DNA of 64,000 nucleotides. It comes from Rhodothermales bacterium. Lineage in GTDB: Bacteria; Bacteroidota; Rhodothermia; Rhodothermales; VXPQ01. Below, one piece after another: positions 61,033-64,000 of the stretch. The DNA is taken from contig OX638295.1 in assembly GCA_951812345.1 (NCBI GenBank), forward strand, positions 878,759 through 942,758. Direction: 5' to 3'. Under the pieces are notes generated by a model. The model saw nothing but the letters and a program-made list of their open reading frames with translations, did no database searches and was not told the DNA's origin. A program made the translations under genes and the position numbers. The first letter of the stretch is position 1. The number at the start of each line of letters is the position of its first letter.

Positions 61033-62325
61033 GTGCGCATTCACAGCAAGCAAATAATAGCCGAGAAACGTGCCGAAGTGCTTGTGGTGGGCAGCGGCTC
61101 CGCCGGGGCCGCCACCGCCATCGCCGCCGCAAAGACCGGCGCGGACACGCTGCTCGTTGAGCGATACGGTTTCATGGGCGGCGTCAGCACCCAGGTGCTG
61201 GATACGTTCTATGGATTCTATACGCCGGGCAGCTCCCCCCGAAAAATCGTAGGCGGCGTACCGGATCTCGTCGTGGACGCCCTGAAAAAACGCGGGGCCA
61301 TGCTCATCCGCCCGAATACCTACGGGGCGGGCGACGGTGTGACCTACGACCCTGAAACGCTCAAGATGGTCTGGGAGTCGCTGGCGCTCGAAGCCGGGGT
61401 GCGGCTCCTTTTTCACACCTTTGTCATGGATGTCCTGATGGAGGGCGCCCGTGTGGCGGGCGTGGTGGCGGCCACCAAGCGGGGCTGGTTCGAGATCCGC
61501 GCCGACTGCATTGTGGACGCCACCGGCGATGCGGATGTGGCTGCCTGGTCCGGCGCACCGTACGAAGGCCCCGACGAAGGGCCCGTGCAATCGCTCACGA
61601 CCACCTTCCGCATGACCGGCGTAGACGACGCCAGAGCCCGTGCCGTGCGTAAGGATGCATTGCATGCCCTGCTGGCGCAAGCCGCCGAATCCGGCAAGTA
61701 CGACCTGCCGCGCCGCGAAGGAAGCATCCACATTACGCCGTACCCCGGCGTAATGGCCACCAATATGACCCGCGTAGGCGATGTAGATGCCACCGATCCC
61801 GAACAACTGACCCGCGCCGAGGTCGAAGGCCGCCGGCAGGCCATGGAGTACGCCCGTTTTCTGCGCGATTTCGTGCCGGGGTACGAGCATGCTTTCCTGA
61901 CCGACTTCAGCAACCAGATCGGCGTGCGGGAAAGCCGCCGCATCCGGGGCGTCTACCGGCTGACGAAAGAAGATGTGCTGGCGGCCCGCAAGTTCGACGA
62001 CGCGATTGCGCAGTGCGGGGCGCCCATCGAGGAGCATCATTCCGGGCGCGACACGCATTGGGAATACCTTCCGGAAGGCGCAACCTACGACATACCGTAC
62101 CGCTGCCTGTTGCCGCAACTGGTGGAGGGGTTGCTTGTGGCGGGCCGGTGCCTGTCCGCAGAGCACGACGCCCATGCTTCCGTGCGCAGCATGGGGCAGT
62201 GCATGGCGATGGGACAGGCTGCGGGCGCGGCGGCGGCGTTGTCCTGCCAGGGAGAGACCCTGCCGCATGCGTTGCCGGTCGACACCCTGCGGGAGCGGCT
62301 CGCCGGGATGGGCGCCGTATTATAG
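61033..62325 (+). CDS. FAD-dependent oxidoreductase
   Basis: 430-residue flavoprotein starting at GTG. N-terminal AEVLVVGSGSAGAATAIAAAKTG is the FAD-binding Rossmann motif, followed by LLVERYGFMGG (ribose-binding acid and the GG of this subfamily), DCIVDATGDADVAAWSGAP and near the end LLVAGRCLSAEHDAHASVRSM for flavin pyrophosphate. It resembles the PF12831-type oxidases found in sugar- and lactone-related clusters. Its stop codon TAG is part of the left inverted terminus of the 62321-62582 element, so the last residues may have been altered by that insertion. Confidence 0.88.
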   Translation: MRIHSKQIIAEKRAEVLVVGSGSAGAATAIAAAKTGADTLLVERYGFMGGVSTQVLDTFYGFYTPGSSPRKIVGGVPDLVVDALKKRGAMLIRPNTYGAGDGVTYDPETLKMVWESLALEAGVRLLFHTFVMDVLMEGARVAGVVAATKRGWFEIRADCIVDATGDADVAAWSGAPYEGPDEGPVQSLTTTFRMTGVDDARARAVRKDALHALLAQAAESGKYDLPRREGSIHITPYPGVMATNMTRVGDVDATDPEQLTRAEVEGRRQAMEYARFLRDFVPGYEHAFLTDFSNQIGVRESRRIRGVYRLTKEDVLAARKFDDAIAQCGAPIEEHHSGRDTHWEYLPEGATYDIPYRCLLPQLVEGLLVAGRCLSAEHDAHASVRSMGQCMAMGQAAGAAAALSCQGETLPHALPVDTLRERLAGMGAVL

Positions 62326-62582
62326 GATATTCTGATCAAAACCGCTTCGCTCAGCGCGTCACGTTCGCGCGGATAGGACGTTATGACTCCATCGTTGGAA
62401 TTAGCAAAAAACACTGCGGATTCGGGGCGTCGAGGACGTGATGCGCCCTTCGGGAGGCTGCGAGAAGCACGCTGGCCGTGTCATTCCTCATTATGTGGGG
62501 CCTGCCACATTGCTTCGTCATTCCTTGCCAGCGCACCCCTCTCAGCCTCTGAGCTTTGCGGGCTTAATCAGAGTATCCTATA
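62321..62582. mobile_element. 262-bp MITE-like element with 19-bp terminal inverted repeats
   Basis: Left end TATAGGATATTCTGATCAA (62321-62339) and right end, read inverted, TATAGGATACTCTGATTAA (62564-62582) match at 17 of 19 positions. If the outermost TA is excluded, the element is flanked by TA on both sides, as for IS630/mariner-type insertion. The ends are the same GGATACTCTGAT motif seen elsewhere. The interior has no gene; its right third is repeated at 35359-35440. It fills nearly all of the 305-bp gap between the flavoprotein and phosphotriesterase-family genes. Confidence 0.65.
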
Positions 62583-62630
62583 GATCGGGAATACCTGAAT
62601 GATGTCTGATTCTATACTTCTTGCATCGCC

Positions 62631-63569
62631 ATGCCGATGATCCAGACCGTCCAGGGACCGATCGAAGCCGCTGACCTGGGCGTGTGTTACGGTCATGAGC
62701 ATCTGCTAAGTACCCCTCCGGACTCGTCTCCCGAAGAGATGGATTTCGTACTCGACGACGAGGACGCCGCCGCCCTCGAAATGCGGAGTTTCCGCACGGC
62801 CGGGGGATCGGCTGTGGTGGAAATGACCACCCCGGATTATGGTCGGGACGCCGCCGGCCTGCGCCGTATCTCCGAGCGGACGGGCGTGCATATCGTGTGC
62901 GCCGCCGGATACAATAAGGATCCGTTCTCGGCCCCCTTCGTCAACGGAGTATCCGTCGAGAAACTCACGGAGCGTTTCGTGCGGGAAATTGTCGAGGGCA
63001 TCGACGGCGCCGGCATCCGCGCCGGCCTGGTCAAGGCGTCCTCCACGCTCGACGAAATCAGCCCGGTTGCGGAAAAAGTGTTTCGCGCAGCCGCCGCTGC
63101 GCATCTCCGGACCGGCGCACCCATTTCGACGCATACCGAGGCCGGAACGATGGCGCTCGAACAGGTCCGCCTGCTGGAATCCGCCGGAGTCGATCCGCGG
63201 CGCGTTGTCATCGGACATATGGATCGCAAGCTGGACCTGTCGTATCACCTCGAGGTGGCTTCCACCGGTGCTTTTCTCGGATACGACCAGATCAGCAAGG
63301 TGCAGTATTACCTGGATCGGGAGCGGGCCGAGGCGATTGCCCATCTTGTCGACGCCGGACACGGAAGCCAGATACTCCTTGGGGGAGACCTGGCCCGTCG
63401 TACCTACTGGCCTGCCTGGGGCCATGCCGAAGGCCCCGGATTTGCCTATATCCTGAAAGGGTTTGTCCCGCGTTTGCGGGAGATCGGCGTAAGCGAAGCA
63501 GCGGTCGACGACCTGCTGACAAACAATCCGGCAAGGGCGTTTGTGTTTTCGGGGACGGAAAGGTTCTGA
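62631..63569 (+). CDS. phosphotriesterase-family metal hydrolase (probable lactonase)
   Basis: 312 residues of the PTE amidohydrolase family. Metal ligands: CYGHEHL near residue 22 (HxH), the bridging lysine in AGLVKASS, histidines in STHTEAG and VIGHMDRK, and the final aspartate in LLGGDLARR. Bacterial members mostly hydrolyse lactones; a sugar-acid lactone would fit next to the flavoprotein and the deoxysugar genes, but that is inference. Start ATG at 62631 directly after the repeat element, so its promoter may be supplied or disrupted by the element. Confidence 0.88.
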   Translation: MPMIQTVQGPIEAADLGVCYGHEHLLSTPPDSSPEEMDFVLDDEDAAALEMRSFRTAGGSAVVEMTTPDYGRDAAGLRRISERTGVHIVCAAGYNKDPFSAPFVNGVSVEKLTERFVREIVEGIDGAGIRAGLVKASSTLDEISPVAEKVFRAAAAAHLRTGAPISTHTEAGTMALEQVRLLESAGVDPRRVVIGHMDRKLDLSYHLEVASTGAFLGYDQISKVQYYLDRERAEAIAHLVDAGHGSQILLGGDLARRTYWPAWGHAEGPGFAYILKGFVPRLREIGVSEAAVDDLLTNNPARAFVFSGTERF

Positions 63570-63659
63570 GGTAGCGCAGGCGGCTCGTTTTTCTTCGATA
63601 TTGATTGCAATGCAATCATTTTGTAGTTTTGTAATCAATGAAAACGAAAAGGGGTTGGT

Positions 63660-63902
63660 ATGGCGAGCATCACGATTCGTAATCTCGACGACGATGTAAA
63701 AACGCGTCTTCGCAAGCAAGCGGCCGGGCATGGACGCTCGATGGAAGAAGAAGCCCGCGTGATCCTGCGCGAGGCGGTCGAGCGCAAGGAAGGACCGGCC
63801 AATCTGGCGAGCGCCATTCGCGCCCGCTTTGCGCCTTTGGGCGGCGTGGAACTGGAGCTGCCCCCACGCGAACCCATGCGCGAACCGCCCCGATTCGGTT
63901 GA
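63660..63902 (+). CDS. FitA/StbC-like ribbon-helix-helix antitoxin
   Basis: 80 residues. ASITIRNLDDDVKTRLRKQAAGHGRSMEEEARVIL is the FitA-type ribbon-helix-helix that binds operator DNA; the proline-rich tail (LPPREPMREPPRFG) is the kind of segment that wraps around and blocks a PIN toxin. Seven bases separate it from the PIN toxin gene. An AT-rich region with ATTGATTGCAATGCAATCA-like symmetry just upstream (about 63598-63620) is a possible autoregulatory operator. Confidence 0.92.
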   Translation: MASITIRNLDDDVKTRLRKQAAGHGRSMEEEARVILREAVERKEGPANLASAIRARFAPLGGVELELPPREPMREPPRFG

Positions 63903-63909
63903 GGCGGCA

Positions 63910-64000
63910 ATGATTCTGCTCGACACCAATGTGGTTTCCGAGTTGATGCGTCCGTCGCCGCATCCTGTTCCGGAGGCTTGGGTCGCAAGACGGGCGGCAG
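63910..64000 (+). CDS. FitB/VapC-type PIN-domain toxin, 3' truncated by window
   Basis: Only the first 30 codons are in the window: MILLDTNVVSELMRPSP is the PIN-domain start, with the first catalytic aspartate (D5) and the SELMRP signature of FitB-like toxins, which are RNases. It follows the antitoxin by 7 bp, the usual toxin-antitoxin layout. Confidence 0.88.
   Translation, partial: MILLDTNVVSELMRPSPHPVPEAWVARRAA

Noticed and set aside
61021-61034. AGGATATCCTGTGC just before the flavoprotein start as another repeat motif copy
   Set aside because: Only partial match and internally palindromic; cannot be separated from chance.
1-64000. CRISPR array, rRNA operon or transposase gene
   Set aside because: No regularly spaced repeats, no rRNA-like sequence and no transposase motifs were seen on either strand.

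Overview
The window is visibly GC-rich bacterial chromosome. The gene set points to the Rhodothermota/Bacteroidota side of the tree: a TonB-dependent receptor with a carboxypeptidase-regulatory-like domain followed by a DUF4249 lipoprotein, DUF5916, DUF3098 and NamZ/DUF1343 proteins, a fused aspartokinase-homoserine dehydrogenase, and L-lysine 6-transaminase. Three sulfatases and a non-phosphorylative deoxysugar route suggest a marine or polysaccharide-degrading lifestyle. The taxonomic placement is inference.

Layout. 0-5.5 kb: envelope protease HtrA (5' end cut by the window), aroC, valS. 5.6-24.3 kb: carbohydrate region. It holds a sugar porter, a GH2-like lipoprotein, a very large unrecognised protein, a KDPG-type aldolase, three type I sulfatases, an SDR, a fumarylacetoacetase-family hydrolase, a DCC thiol protein, tRNA-Ala(GGC), L-fuconate dehydratase and a DUF5916 outer-membrane protein. 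Fuconate dehydratase, SDR and FAH-family hydrolase together fit the oxidative L-fucose (or L-rhamnose) route to pyruvate and lactate; the sulfatases would desulfate the polysaccharide. 24.3-38.2 kb: housekeeping genes (thrA, dapB, dapA, mreD-like, dacB, DUF3098, namZ, ndk, lipA, lat, gyrA).

38.2-47.6 kb: a defence island between gyrA and the TonB receptor. Its first module is an EcoRII-like restriction-modification set: a C5 methyltransferase with an N-terminal helix-turn-helix, an overlapping Vsr nuclease starting at TTG, and a convergent EcoRII-type endonuclease. A textbook TTGACT-N17-TATTAT promoter with a palindromic operator precedes the methyltransferase. The next gene is strikingly AT-rich and ends in a nucleoside-2-deoxyribosyltransferase-like domain. 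The last module is the best candidate for an undescribed system: a minus-strand operon of (i) a 733-residue protein joining a MORC/Hsp90-like GHKL ATPase to a complete histidine kinase, (ii) a receiver-domain protein with an unrecognised C-terminal domain, and (iii) a second C5 methyltransferase, translationally coupled by an ATGA overlap.

47.6-64 kb: TonB receptor/DUF4249, Hsp20, an SDR, a DUF6263-like protein, a group II PLP decarboxylase, an outer-membrane barrel with an apparent ATT start beside a DUF4399 protein carrying a nearly identical leader, a class IV aminotransferase coupled to a sulfotransferase-like protein, a Gfo/Idh/MocA oxidoreductase, a flavoprotein, a phosphotriesterase-family hydrolase and a FitAB toxin-antitoxin pair cut by the window end.

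A short sequence, GGATACTCTGATC, recurs seven times between genes, several times just ahead of start codons. At 62321-62582 two copies form the inverted ends of a 262-bp MITE-like element; a diverged partial copy of its interior lies at 35359-35440. No CRISPR array, rRNA or transposase gene was seen.
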